A DNA stretch of 64,000 nt from Enoplolaimus lenunculus (Eukaryota > Nematoda > Enoplea > Enoplida > Thoracostomopsidae). Below are positions 34,976-48,800 of this stretch, in pieces; within the stretch, counting starts at the first letter, position 1; each line of letters opens with the position of its first letter. Both the position numbers and the translations under genes were made by a program. The notes below the pieces were generated by a model that saw only the letters and a program-made list of their open reading frames with translations, ran no database searches and was not told where the DNA came from. The DNA lies in NCBI GenBank assembly GCA_030248215.1, contig JASANG010000036.1:186001-250000 (forward strand), written 5' to 3'.

Positions 34976-37900
34976 GACAACAACAACAGCAACAGCAACA
35001 ACAAACTGCGCTACCTAGTGGAGGACATGCGGCGGTGACAAGTGCTACAGGGCAGCCGTCTGCGTTTAGTTTTGGGACTCCCACGGTGGGCATTCAGGCG
35101 CCTCAGGCTACGGCTACTTGTACGGCGGCAGCGCTGGTTAACAATAGCGGGTTGTTTAGCGGACAAGTAGCGAATCAATCCGCTGGAACGGCTGCTACGA
35201 CCGCAACTACAGCAGGACTTTTTGGACAAGGGGCCAAACAAGGTAAGCTAATTGAGTAGTTTGAGTAAGACATGCACGGATTGGTGAAACTGTGTTTAAT
35301 TTCAGTAGCTCTTGTCGTATGCTTGACGATTAGCTCATACTAACTAATAGGGCTTGCCTACTAAACCTAAGCTTAAACATAACTCTAATTTTAAACCTAA
35401 ACATGCCAGTATCTAAGTCTCGCTGTCTCCTAGAGGGTAGGCTCTTTCAATTATCATGGGCCTGACGAATCGTATAAGTACCCGTGGTAAACTGTTCAGT
35501 TATTAGCTAATAATCATGTGTGAACTGTTTCGAAACATGTAAAGTTTTGGAAGTCAAGCATAGGCTGAGGTTTGTAATTTTATGAACAAATTTTGACTGC
35601 GAACATAACTATTTATCTTCGATTATGAGAGTCGTAAAAATGAGTGTGTTTGCAATAGCTATGTATTGTGCCATATGACATAAATTATAGGCATGGAAAG
35701 CATTAATTGCAATTTATTTTTGTTTTACTTGTTATTTAGAACAAATTTGATGCCTTTTTTCGCATTTTATTTCAGCACAGCCTGCTATGTTTAGACAAGC
35801 CGCCGCTGTGGTTCCCACTAACCAAGTGACACCGAATAAAAATATGCCATTGTTTGGACAACCGCAGATAACAACTGCTGCAGTTGCGCCAGCGCCTGGT
35901 GCAAGTTCTGGTAAGTCTGGTATTCGTATTTCTGGTTTAAAAAATTGCTTAGTTTTCATGTTTTGACAAAAGAAATTGTTCCGAAATCTAACATTGGGAT
36001 GTAAGTAAGCCGAGCTTCGCACAAGAAATGCAGTTCCAGTACGACTGGTACTGATACTGTTGCTAATATTGTAACAATCTCTTATCTTACCCACTTGGAG
36101 TTCGAAGACCTGACGCTTATTTTAGAAGATTTAAGTGAACTTAAATTTCAAGACATTATTTGTCGGTTTATTTTTAGGAGGACTGTTTGGAACCCCGGCT
36201 GCTCCACAACAGCAGCAAGCGACGCAGTCTTCAGCTTTATTTGGCCAAGCTGTGGCAGCATCAACCACTACTTCTACCGCTGCGCCAAGTTTGGTAAGAC
36301 TAAAGGTGCTTTTAGTAAAATTTATGAGAGTACCGCACCTTCTATAATAAATTTTTATCCGGTACAAAAAGGGTTGTAAGATAGATTTACTTCCGAACAC
36401 ATTTTAAGTTAGTTACGAGTTCGCCCGTCCATTTGGCTTAAACTGTGTTGAAAAAACAAAACACGGCTGCAAAATTTAGTGATACGTGGGCGAAAAGCCA
36501 TCAGGCTTTCATATGAATAAAGTTATGTGTTATGAATTGTCCGTACTACCGTATCAGTCAGAGAGCAACCGGAATGTCGGTTCCGGAAGACAATACTATA
36601 TTCTGACTATCCGTTTGAGGTACCTTTAAATCAAACTGCACCCTTGTGTAGTAGTAATAATTAGCGAGAAATTGTAATTTTGCATAATGTGTTAGAACCA
36701 CATTTCCGTGACATATTCTTTTAGTTTGGCCAAACCGCTCAGGTGGATTCTGCAACGAAACAGCAAGCCGCATCGCCGTCATCAGTAGCTACGTCTGCAG
36801 TTTTACAACCACAACCAACATCCAGTGGGGGAGCCTCTGGACAACAAGGTGGATTATTTGGGACGCTTTTTGGGACGACTGCGAGTACGGCAGCAACGGC
36901 TACTACTATACAGCAGCCAGGATTTGTGTTCGGTAAGTGACTAACAACCGTAACAAAAGAAGGTATCTTATGCTTTTTAATCAGAGGAACCAGTTGTAAA
37001 TATAACTTTCTATTAAAGGTTCGGAGCTCTGTAGCTAGAGCAGCGAACCGGAAACCGTACGTCGTTGAGATCAAGCCCCATAACATCCGTAGCAAAATTT
37101 TAGCAAGGAGGTGTTGTTGCATTTATGCTTGATACTCTAAGTAGATTGCAGTGCATATTATGTAGCTAAGATCATATTAAAATATTTTTATAACTTACAA
37201 AGTATGATTGTGATTTTTGTGTGTTTTGTTTACAGTTTGTTAATATGTAGCTAAGACTCATTTTCCAGGGCAGCAACCGCAAGCTGCCGCTACAACAACT
37301 CTACAAACTGGAACTACTATCGCACAAACTACTAAGCCAGCGCAGGCAAGCACAGGGTTATTTTCTGCCCAGACTGGAACCAACGCTCTAGCTATTTCGA
37401 CTACCGCACTAACAGGAACTGCTACGACTACACCAGCAGTTACCACTCAGACTGGTTCTCTGCATAAGACCATCTCAAAGGCTGCTACGCCTACAACAGG
37501 TAATAGTAGATTTACGATATTGACATGTAAGAAAGCCGGGCCGTCCGTTTTTAGACGTTTTATTCAAGTTAAGACAGCAACGGTGTAACGAAAAATTTTG
37601 CACCCCATAAAAATATGCCACCCGGGCAAATTTTATATAAAAATGTGCCCCCCAAGCAAATTTTGATATAAAATGTGCTCCCCAAACAAATTTTGATATA
37701 AAGTGTGCTCGCCCGGGCAAATTTTAACAGAGAAACTTAATGAAAAAGTGCCTCCCTTCATAGAAATTTGCCTTCCCCCTGGCAATTTAAAGTATCCTGA
37801 CATAAAACTACACTACGACCAGTAGCGGTTTAGAGTCGTGTATTTTAATCACAGACTCGTCGAATTGTTTCAAATGCCCTCTTGGAAACTGTAGTCAAAA

Positions 37901-40900
37901 AATTTTGTTTTTGTTACGCTTTTGGAAAGAACAATGGCCAAAAATATTGTGCCATTTTGAAATACAGCATAGTGGGTTGATTTCTTTTCACAAATGCTGA
38001 GATACTGTGTCTAAATAATGCGCAGATTAATAATCTTTTATACGTGTGCGCATGGTACAAAACTGCCTTCAATTCCGGCAAAATTACCACCTTTGCCCGA
38101 AGTTCCGTTGTCGACTGTTTTGAGTTTTCAAGAACCAGTTTTCCATGTTCTACAAACACCTGCGTCGAATACTTTAAATATGAGGAATGTAAAGATTAGA
38201 GTAGTTGTACAATAGCAAAAACCACTTTTTCTACTGGCCTGCGGGCTGGTGGCCAACGGGACGTTTGGCCGGCGACCGGTCATTATACAAATTTTAAAAA
38301 TTATCAAGCATTGTCATTTCTTTATTCGCTATTTCGTTATGTTTCTACTGCTGGGCTTTTATAATAGGATCCATTTTTGTGACACCACCTGTCGGCTCAA
38401 CAGCTGCATCATCGGTAACTGATAAGCAGCCTTCAACTACGATTACATCTACGGGAACGATTGGATTTGCAGTGACAGCGACAACTACAGCTGTCGCACC
38501 AACTGCAGAGTAAGTGTGATATATTGTCGCAACCGTATTAAAGATTTGTTCACACGTTCAAGTTTCTTCAGTGTGAATGTGTCTGGAACTGATTCATGGT
38601 ACACAACGGACAGCACCGTAAACGTTATTGCAAAGTGTAGTACAACCCTTAGATAATCGAAAACCTAAGTGTTTGAATATGTTTATCTGAACAGAATTAT
38701 TGTCCAGAAATCAGTGACACATTTTGTTTGTCACGTATTATAATGTTTAAAAATTTTAGAATATTTTTTTAATTTTAGGTCAAAACAAGTAACAACTGTT
38801 GCTGGTCCAATAACGTATGGTAAACTGGAAGAATTGATTAACAAATGGCGATCTGAATTAGAGGATCAAGAGACGCAATTTTTAGCTCATGCAACCAAGA
38901 TCAACGCATGGGATCGTGTTTTAGTTGAAAATAATGAAAAGGTATTTTGTAACTTAAATTGAGTACAGGACAAATTGTATGTTACGTATGAGATGTATAG
39001 CTGGTCCGAAATGCGTCAGATGATAGGTGTACCAAGGTGGAGTGGGCAGGTGGATTTGCCTGTTTATTTCGAATTGCCTGTTTATTTCGAATTTTTGCAA
39101 CCATTTAGAAATTTTGAGCTAACGTAGTTTTTTTCTCCCTTCAAGACATCAATTTAAAAAACCCTTTGTAAGTTAATTTTGTCAAAATAAATAATTATGA
39201 GAGCATAGGCGCACCCCCCAAACGAAATCTTTCATAGTGCTGTCTAGTTGCGACAAATTTGTGTAGTCTCTGCTTGGCATAGATCACTATATGGACTGAT
39301 CAGTTTATGTTCGATAGATTTTTACGCAATGACAATAGTTATCATTTGGTTTCTAGATTGTCGAGTATTATGATACGTTAGAAACTATTAAAGAAGACCA
39401 CGGCCGCGTTGACGCAGAGCTTGATTTTATTGATTCACAACAAAACGAATTAGAATCGCTGTTGTTAAGCTTAGAACGCCAAATGGATGCTCAAACTGGC
39501 CGAAGTGGCTCCCTGGGTGGAGGTACCTCTTCCACTCAAGCACCGATTTTGGCCGGAGCCGGATATGCGCATCAGGTGGACGTCCAGCGTCAAAAAATGT
39601 AAGTCTGAGCAGTCTGTTCATGTTGGTGCGTTTTGTGGAGAATTTACAGTTTAAGGTTGGGGCAAATTTTCACGCGAATTGCAATTGAATTCTTATGCCG
39701 AGTGTCGGTGAAAATGTAGTATCGAAATGTATATCATGCAGTAATCTTATTTGTTGAATTTTTGCCCAACATTTTATGTGGTTATATTAAAATGTTACTT
39801 CTTCCTTTTTTCTCGTTTTTCATTTATTGGTTGTAATTATTTTTAAACTTGAGTTGACCTGTAGTAGTTAAAAGCTGTTTGTAGAAAAATATGTAGATAT
39901 CTAATTATATTTTAGGACTGATTTGGCTGTCAAAGTTGACGCTCAAGTTAAACAAATGTCACAAGATTTCAATTCGTTAGTCGAAAGTATCAAATCGATT
40001 TCGGATCAAAAACCGGCGGACGAAGCTGAAAATTCGGTAATAAATTTGGTTTTTTGCTGTGTGATAAACATGGCGAAATTAAATACAATCTTGTTTAATG
40101 GAAATTTGTTCCCTTCAAAGTGTATTTACGTAGTAAGCAGTTGTTGTACTTGAATTTTGCCTAATTTTGGTACTTAGTGGTAGGTACTACATGAATGAAA
40201 ATAAGCCACTTACTTTTATTTATATTGGACCTTAAAACCCTATACCCACGTGCAAGTCTTTGCAGCGAAGGCTTGCTCTTGTAACTAGCACGTGCATTTT
40301 TGTTTCTTTACTATTTCAGCTTCTGCAAATAACAAAAATTCTCAGCCGACAAATGGATACGTTACAATGGGTTGACGATAAAACAGGTAAATACATTATA
40401 TTAAGTTGTACTGTAAACGATCTGATATTGCGATAAAATATGACATTGGCTGGGTTTCCGAAATCCTGTTTAAGTACAACTTTGTACTTCAGTACGTGCT
40501 AAGGATTTTGCCACTTTTAAAAAGTACTTAAGTTAAGTAAATAGTTATGGCGCTGACTAAATTTGACAGATTACAAATTAACCATTCAGGCATGCTAACC
40601 TTAGTCTAATTGAAATTGTAGACGCACGGTGCCTTCTTAATATAAAGCAAAGCTATAACTTTCTTGTTATGACAATCGCTGGCATTCGGAGTTTATTTGA
40701 CTTTGCTCGAAACTTAAGTAAGATTTCGGAAACCCAGCCATTGTATCTTAAATAAATTAGTATGTTTTTAATTTTTTACAAAAGTGCATGTTTCAAAATT
40801 TTACGTATAATGGTATGGCGTTCATACGTTTTTCCTTTTGTGTTTAAAGTGAATCATAAAAGATGTGCTTTACAGAAATGCTTGAAGGCCATTTGAAAGA

Positions 40901-40952
40901 AATTTCGCAGCAATCCGAAGATAGTCATTCCAGTTATAGAAAATTGTTTTGA
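32554..40952 (+). CDS. NUP62: FG nucleoporin Nup62/Nsp1 homologue, 14 exons
   Basis: Exons: 32554-32683, 33201-33344, 33960-34109, 34703-35242, 35776-35910, 36178-36293, 36725-36932, 37269-37499, 38368-38509, 38779-38941, 39357-39598, 39916-40036, 40320-40386, 40876-40952. All have GT/AG borders with matching phases and give 821 aa. Residues 1 to about 598 are low-complexity Ala/Thr/Gln/Gly with FG motifs of both FSFG and GLFG type, including a poly-Gln run near 213-242 coded by CAA/CAG. Residues from about 605 form the coiled-coil Nsp1/Nup62 C-domain: GKLEELINKWRSELEDQE, then NAWDRVLVENNEK and MDTLQWVDDKT, strongly like vertebrate Nup62. Nup62 sits in the central channel of the nuclear pore with Nup54 and Nup58; its FG region binds import receptors. 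Longer than human Nup62 (522 aa), mostly in the FG part. The start ATG is followed at once by FNFG and FSFG repeats. Confidence 0.95.
34370..34546. mobile_element. GC-rich TIR element in a nucleoporin intron
   Basis: The ends TTGCGCTATACT and (reverse complemented) TTGCGCTATACT are identical over 12 bases. The inner arms (CGCCGCGCGTCGCCGGACGC and its inverted partner) are also similar. It is far more GC-rich than the surrounding intron 3. Related ends are seen near 11990, 15150 and 18630. No certain target duplication. Confidence 0.75.
37600..37795. repeat. tandem CCCGGGCAAATTTT-type units in intron 8
   Basis: Four to five units of about 35 bases, each with a GCCNCCCGGGCAAATTTT-like core followed by ATATAAAATGTG, lie in the intron after exon 8. 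They resemble the G/C-tract repeats at 27120 and 27775. Non-coding. Confidence 0.6.
40447..40740. mobile_element. TGGCTGGGTTTCCGAAATC TIR element in intron 13
   Basis: The 19-base ends TGGCTGGGTTTCCGAAATC are perfect inverted repeats, extended by an imperfect AAGTACTTAAGTTAAG-like inner arm. ATT flanks both ends if the element is taken as starting GGCTGGG. About 294 bp and non-coding; a cut-and-paste MITE of undecided superfamily. Confidence 0.85.
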
Positions 40953-42146
40953 TCGCATAATGGTGCCCCATTTTGCTGGTATTAAGCAGGGCCTTAAACC
41001 TTTACCCGTGTTCTAAAATGTGTGTTGCACGTATGTATCACCTTTAAATAAGCAAACACTGGGCTTCGAAATTCATCAAATGTTTACATTTGAGTACTCT
41101 ACGTGTGAATTTTAAGATCCGCGTCAAAAAAATTCGTCGGTTCAAAAACCCATCACGAACTTGTGGCACTAATTGATGCTACACGTAATTGAGAATACGG
41201 GACCTTGAATCGATTCGTTTTATTTGTTCAGACTCTAGGGCTGTTTTATGGGGTTATATTTAATGAGCTTAGGGTTCTTTTCTATCGTTTAAGTTTTAAA
41301 AATTTGACTTTTCTTGCCTGTTAAGCATAAAATAACATTATTGAAAATTTTACTGCGCAATGAATCAGTTAGAGTTAATGATGCTGTTGAACTGTGGATT
41401 TATGTGTGTATTGGTGAGCTCGAATGGGATTGCTATGGCATTTTGAGTAGATTCTAGGATGTTTAGCGTGATTCAAGTACGTTGTTTTAATACTTACTTG
41501 ATGCTTGAAAGAGTTTTTATAAGGTAAATGAGTCTGGTAAGATTTCGTATTAGTAGAATAAAGCGTTACCTGTTTCATGTTTATCTTCGCAACTCATATT
41601 TTTACATCTTTTCTTTACCAGCATTGCCTGTTGTCAGTAAAATATGTGTTTTGTATAATACACACACTAGAGCCTCAGACCTGTAGCCACTTCAACACGC
41701 ATTGTGTGAATGACAGATGATTTTGCGATCGGAGCTGAAACTTTTGTTAGAGGCAGGTGAAATATTTTATGGGCTGCACTGTGTGTAGCTACGATTTCAA
41801 CTTCCATCTAGATGATACCTATCGATTGAAACTTTTTCAAACAGTAAACATTCTTATAGTTACTTAATCAATAGTTGCCGATAGCAGAATAGATTTTGAA
41901 GAATTATCTTGTATGATTATTTTTTTTATGGGATGTTTCTTAAAACTAAGAATTCTTGCATGATTTCAATGTATTTCAGCAGGGTATCCCTGGATATAAG
42001 TTTCGGCTATAAACAAGTGGCCCGTTTCCCTTAAAAATGCCGAAAATATATGTTACTGCAAGTTTGATGTTCAGCAATTTTCCGATATGAAATGAAAATT
42101 ACGAAATTCTTCCAAAATCTGAAACATCCAGTGCATCCGCTGTTTC
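40953..42146 (+). other. 3' flank of the nucleoporin gene
   Basis: The likely 3' UTR follows the TGA at 40950-40952. A candidate AATAAA lies at 41557-41562, about 600 bases downstream; nearer AAATAA-like runs are not canonical. The intergenic gap separates two convergent genes. No further gene was found. Confidence 0.35.
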
Positions 42147-42454
42147 CAGGGTACAACTGGAGGTCCGGCTCCGGTATAAAATCGGCCTCGCTCCGGTACA
42201 ATTTTTTTTCGGCAATTTCGGTAGTAAAATTTTGCAACATTTATATGTTTATCGTGTTTCGTTTTAGTTTTGTCACTTTTTAGGAAAGAATTTCGCTGAA
42301 AATTGGCGTAAAACTAAACAAACAGCATATTGTAGATATTAGCTAAAGTTGACTTATCCATCATTTTTAAACTACCAAATTTCGCCTCACCTCCAGTTCC
42401 GGCAAGTTTCGTTGGCTTCCGGCTCCAGTATTTTTTACCTCCGGTTGCACCCTG
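42147..42454. mobile_element. hAT-like MITE with exact 8-bp duplication
   Basis: Starts CAGGGTACAACTGGAGGTCC and ends CCTCCGGTTGCACCCTG, flanked by GCTGTTTC on both sides. At 308 bp it is a shorter, CTCCGG-rich variant of the CAGGGTGCAACCGG family. Confidence 0.9.
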
Positions 42455-42681
42455 GCTGTTTCTGTTTTAAAAAATTAGACAACCTAGTAAATATTTTCAT
42501 GCCTCAATCATGCTGGCAGAAAAGAAATCTATTTTTAACATTTACATATACTTCAAATCCGTTTTCAGGATGGACATCATATTGTCCTTCTGCTATTAAA
42601 CATATTAAAGAACTAGCAAAAGCTGTAACATCGTTTCTGCTTATTCTGATCACTACTCGATTCCGTTTTCATTATTTTTAT

Positions 42682-42830
42682 GGCCCATGTTACTTTTAGG
42701 ACCGTCCAGATGTCTGGTGGGTCCGTAAAAGAGAGGGCTTACATTCTAGACTACATTTTTTCCTAAGACTTAAGCTTAGGCTTCTGAATACGCTTTTGCA
42801 GCGCTTAGGCTTAGGCTTAAGATATAAACC
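42682..42830. mobile_element. TTAGGC-carrying MITE, truncated
   Basis: The left end GGCCCATGTTACTTTTAGG matches the GGCCCATG family. The interior carries CTTAGGCTT and GCTTAGGCTTAGGCTTAAG arrays. The right end is missing or diverged. It lies just beyond the stop of the minus-strand gene. Confidence 0.6.
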
Positions 42831-42851
42831 CACTGAATACTAAATTATCAT

Positions 42852-45800
42852 TTAACCAGCAGTTGCTTGTATTCTTTTCAAAAAGTTTACAATTCGTTTT
42901 TCGAGATCGTCGCTATCAGAGGGGCTTCCTTGATCAACGATTTCATTCGTTAATAAAGCAGACATTATAGGGTTAGTATCAACGCACTGCAGTGTGTCCG
43001 GATCCGGAATATAAGCTCCACAACAGCAAGCACATTTTCCGGCGGATTTACTCCTGAAATTAACACGTTTGAAGTGTAAAACAAACAGAATTAAATTAAT
43101 AATGCGTCACATTTCATTTTATGCTTTTCTTGTACCGAAAAATTTATTGCTTAACCGAAAACAAGTTTTTCTGCATACCCAAAACCACAGTATAGGACAG
43201 CTTCTGAACGGTTGTAAATTAAGCCTAAAGCTTAAACGTGAATCTGAGTCTAAAGCCTAAACGCAAGCATGAATTTAAGCCTCTATAAATACATTGAGAT
43301 GTGGGTAAAGTTTTGTATGCCCGACCCGACGCATAAAAGCTTAATAGAAACAACAACATTTCAAACCCAATTAAATAAAGCACAGAAATTTTTGCTTTTT
43401 CAATGCTCACTGACTGACTTAGTTATAACAGCGTAAGTTTTGCACCCTAACTCGTAAAGGTTTGGCGCGGGTAAAAAACAATCATTTTTTTTAACCGCGG
43501 GTAAAAAACTGTCAATTTTTTACCCGCGGGTAAAAAAACTGTCAATTTTTTACCCGCTGGTAAAAAACTGTCAATTTTTTACCCGCGGGTAAAAAACTGT
43601 CAATTTTTTACCCACGTAATACTAATCATTACTCGCAGGTATGCTCGCGGCTGAAATTTGTTACCCGACCCGCGTTTACCCGCGGATAAAACTGCTCTAC
43701 AAGCACTCTCACGCTCACCATACACAATTCCAGTCGTGAATTGACGAAATATGAGTATCTTCAGTGAGCTTAGTGATCACTTGCTTGATCCAATCCGTGT
43801 TTGTTAGGCTTCGTTTGGAATGTAACGCTTGAGACACATCGATTCGCCTTCTCAACCGGCGTTTCATTTCATCGAAATTTGACAACGGCCGAATTAATAA
43901 TAAGTTCGACAGTAATCGAGCGACGAATCCGCTGTTTCCGAACAACAAACCTGAAAAAATTTGTGTCAACAAAATATTGAGACAAAATTTAAGAACAAAC
44001 TAATAAATCGAAATCATGTTTGACCGTTTTAATTATAAGTCGCTCGTAACAACGAGTTTTTCATCTGTTACACGTTCAACTCAAATGCTGCAAATAAAGC
44101 CATTTAACCCTTTCTCACATGAATATTTTCAATTTTAAATGAGACGTAATTTCAAGGTAATATTCGAACCCCAGTCTCACGGGTTGGATGCGTTTACGAT
44201 GACCGCTAAGGTATAGGAGCTTGACGCTCGAGCCCGAAGGGGGCTCTCACGTCTTGTGGAGATTTTGCACCGCGCATATATGTTAGAATTGTTAAACTCT
44301 GCTCACAGTTTCTATATTGCTCGTATATTATTGTATTTAGTTGCTCATACTATACTCTATGGAGTGAGAGGGTTAAGGGTGCAAAAGAACAATAATGGAC
44401 ACTTTCAATTGTGTGTAATTGATTAGCATGAAAACTAAAGAAACGTGTATCAAAAAACGAATCGCTGTTTAAAACACATTTCGCGTTTCAACCTTATCTT
44501 TCAAAATGAAAAGAAACTTTGAAATGATGCGGAATTCACGTTATAACTAAGGCAGTCAGTCGGGTCACGTTTTGTCACATGAGGATTTCACATCAACACA
44601 AAATTCTGCTATCATCATATGATAGGAAATACAAAAATCGAATTTTTTGCAAACGTTTTGACGAATAGTTCACACGGGTACTAAACAAACAATAAGAGTT
44701 CGATTAATATTTATTTAGCCTGTGCAGAGCGTACCTCCTGTTATTCGGTTACTGACTGTTATTTATTTTTAATTACTTTAATAAGTGTGACTCCGTGTCG
44801 TCAACTTTTAATTGTTCTCAATAAATAGTCGTAGCGACCAATTTTAGTAAAATCTCATCTTTAAACCTGACTCCAACCGAAAATTTCACTTCCATACCTC
44901 CTAAATCATCTCGTCGCGGCGTCATGAATTTTGAAATTCGCATAAAATCAGCATCTGTTGAAGTACTACCGTCGACGATATCAAAAATTGAATCGGTAAA
45001 ATTTGAATTTTCCGCCTGAGAAAATTGTAAAACATCAAATATCGCCGACAGCGATGGAATTCGGTCGGCAACCACTGCGAAAACGGTTTCAAAATTGTCC
45101 ATAGGATCGCGTGAAAATTTGATACCGGATATGACCGGCGGACTGCATCGATTACGCTCGTCTGGATTGAGTAAGCAAGGCGTAGTTGAATGGCAGTACG
45201 GATCAAACGATATTTGACGTTCGGACGTTCTGAAACTAATAAAAACGTAACCAATTTGTTTTGCTGGTTTAAACAGTTTTACAAGCATATTCCGGCCCAT
45301 AAGGAGCGTCCAGGTTACTTGTGGGTCTATAAAAGAGTAAAAGTTTAGATTATAGATTACTGTTTTTGCTTAGGCTTAGGCTTTGGCTTAGGAACACATT
45401 CTTGCAACGCTTAGGCTTAGACTTAGGCGTAGGAATACGCTTAATGGACTGTTACGACGCTTAAAGTAACATTGGCCCATATTCCTAAGCCTAAATATAA
45501 GCAAAAAGGTTAGTTTAAAACCTATGTCTGCTCTTTTGCCGTCGGGCGGTCATATGGGGGTGCCCATAAAACTAACCCACCAGTGATAGTCCTGCCATCA
45601 CAGGATTACTACTGATCACTACTCAGCAAGCTTTCAAAGTTACAGCATTGAGCGGGGATATGAATTCTAAGGGCGTAGCCTGTGTGGTCCGCAAGAGGTT
45701 GACAGGGGTCCTGGTGGGAAGACGTCCATCATCATTACCGACCATAAAAAGATTGGGACGCTCGAGCTTGTTCAACTCATTTGAAAGAATGGACTCATAA

Positions 45801-48800
45801 TAAGGTCTCGGATAGCGGCAACTTGTAAGCGCAAATACTCATCGATCAGGGTGCAACCAGAGGTGAAATTTACCCCAGCGGCAGGTAAGCCGAAACGACG
45901 TAGTTTAAAATAATATTTAATTTGATAATTTTAGCAAATATTTGAATGGCGTTCTTAAATCTTTTGGTTTAATACGCTTATTTTAATACCAAATCTTGGC
46001 AGTTTTTACTTAAAACGGAACTTACCAAAAGTTAAAACGAAACACACCAAACAATTAAATTTTGTAAAAACTATGCAAAACTTCATTCAAAAAATAGTAA
46101 GAACTTGCCATACGAAAGGTGTATATAATACTCAAAAATACGGAAATTACAAGACTGATACAAATATTTCAGCTTAGGATAATCGGCCGCAGTTATGGCA
46201 CAGCTTACGGGCAGAAAATTGACTCGTTTACCGCTGACGCATTGTTTTGTTTATTTCGGCATCGCATTTTGAAACTGCACGCACCACAAGTGTCTTCGGA
46301 CAGTCCACGATTGCGAAGATCAGCCTGGGCGTATGCATACCACTCTTGTTCTTTTGCATTGAGGTACTAAAAATGTCAATGTAAAAAATAAACATATGAT
46401 TTAATGGGTCATCCACGTTATAATGCGCGCGCTAACGTAAAATTTTGACCAACCACCCGGTAGGGATCTGTGTACAAATCGAAGCTGCAACTCGCGTGCA
46501 GGTACAATTTTGTGCGGTACGTAGACACTATTAATTGTCCCGACAGTGTCCAAAGGAAGTCGGGACAAAAGCTAAAAAATTAAGTAAAAAATAAAGTGTA
46601 TATACGTCTTTGTGTCGTTGTTATGTATGTTTGCGATGCTATATGAACGCAGCGCAATATTACGTCCTCGTTAAGGACTACCTGACTTTATAGTGGTCTC
46701 GTAAAATAGAGTGTGTTAAAACGACGTCGGGCCTTACTCAGACCCAGACATTTTTTGCAGTTTCGCGTGCAGTATAACGTACATGTTACATAAGCGTTTA
46801 AAATTTGCCAAATTTTGTGAAACTCAAAAATTCAAAGTTAATGCTTTAGTGACAAACACATGGACCCATGTTAATTATAAGTCTCTGCCCACTGAGAGAG
46901 GCTGCAACACTGAGTGCAAAACTGGGACAATGGGAAACTGGGACATTCGTAGACTGGGACGCTGGGTGACAAGGATTCTGGGATACTTGGAAACTGGTTA
47001 TGGACTGAGATACAGGAATACTGGGAGACTTGGAGAATGGGAGGGTAAGAGTCACTGGAAGACTGGGACACTGGAAGATTGGGATATTCTCAGCAGGCTG
47101 GCTGGTATTGGTAACATGTGCCAACGAATTTATAGGGAGAGTTTTAGCTAATTCTGCAATTAATTTTAAATGCATAAAAATACAAGCGATGAGTATTTAC
47201 GATGGAATAATTAGTGTTAACAGCAGTAACAGTAGTATAAGCATATTCCTAAGCTTAAGCCTATGCGTATTGCGTAGGAATGAGTTTTATACCTAAGCAT
47301 AAGCCTAAAGCAAAAATACGTCGAGAGCTTAAGCTTATATACTCTACGGCATTCCGGCACAAAAACGTTCCGTCCCTCTTATTTTTACGTGATCCATACA
47401 AAGCAGCGCATCTTAAATTACCAACAAAACGATCCAACCAGGGTTGTTGGCCGGAAAAAATTACCGGAAAAAAATGGTTTTTTTTGCATTTGTTTCCATT
47501 TTTTTCGGAAAAAAATAAAAAAAAATCATTTTTTCCGGTCATCGGAAAAACGGAAAAAATTCATTTTTTCCGGTCATAATTTTTTCCGGAAAAAACAACC
47601 CTGCGACCAACACGCATATTCAATATTTAAAGCAACATACGTTTAACATAATCCTGGGAAAATGTGCAGGCAACGACAACGCAGTACAAGCCACAGGCAG
47701 TTGAGTATAATTTTGTCTAATAGGCCACACGCATCCGTTCACGTAAGACCAAGGCACCCAAGGTGAACTACACAACGAGGATTCGTTTCCGGATCCGTTG
47801 GATATTGAGTCAGGAGTTACCCAATCTGATGACGAGAGTACTGTAGACGCGGTCGAACTTTGATCTAAAATGAAAACATTACACAACAGTTTCCCGTGTT
47901 TAGACTCAGAATAATACTGGAGGTAAAATGTAGCGGAAATGGACGTCAATAAGACTTGTTAGAGCCGGATGTGGAACAAAATTAACCAGTTAAAAAGATG
48001 CAGAAATCGAGATGACATCAACGTTTTTCTCACGTGATTATTTTCTATTTTGTAAAAGATAGCATTCAAAGCCGCGTATCGAATTACAGCCTCTCAGTGG
48101 AAGGCGTTTTAACTAAGCGATGTAAAATATTTTGTTCAACGCAAAGTTTATTTAAAAATTTCAAATGCATATCCTATTTTCAACGTACTTTCACGCTGTT
48201 TAAGCTCCAAGGACGTAGTTGAATTGCAAATCAATAACGCGAGGATGATAACATTTCGAAAAATAATCAATTTGTGAACAGTAGATAGCTGATTCATAAT
48301 TTTTGATTTTTACTCAAACTCATAACCTTTCTCGTGAAACTCTCAAACAAAAAATATAAGTTTTGTCAAAATAAAATGTAGCAAAAACACCAACTTTTAT
48401 TCAAAAATTGTACGGAGTGAAAGTCAAAAAATACAATTACGGCACAAATTGTTGCAAAAATAGTTATATTTAATCTATTTTTCGCTTTTATATCTTAAGG
48501 CAAAAACATTATCAACTGTGTTTGAAAACGTGTTTATTCAAATATGATGGGTTAAGATGTCGTGTCAGTGCTTTATAAGTGACGGGTCATGCACTGCAAA
48601 AAATGGTGAGTCAAATTGACTCTCTCCGAAATAGGCTTTTCTTGACTACACAAAAACAGTCAAAATTCCACTACGTCAGAGTCAAATTGAGTCGAATTTG
48701 ACTCTGGCGGAGTCGAATTTTGATTCAGTTTATGTAGTCAAGAAAAGCCTATTTCGGAGAAAGTCAATTTGACTCACAATTTTTGCAGCGTATGTGGCAT

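Noticed and set aside
37015-37080. tRNA gene in a nucleoporin intron
   Set aside because: GCTCTGTAGCTAGAGCAGCG looks like a D-arm, but there is no proper B box and the other stems do not form.
44818-45300. 160-codon single-exon gene on the minus strand
   Set aside because: Its ATG lies in the end of a MITE, and its stop lies beyond a good donor whose phase fits the next exon. It is better read as an internal exon (44898-45229) of the unassigned gene.
46846-47175. Serine/proline-rich protein on the minus strand
   Set aside because: The frame follows a degenerate 9-10-base minisatellite and is not bounded by splice sites.
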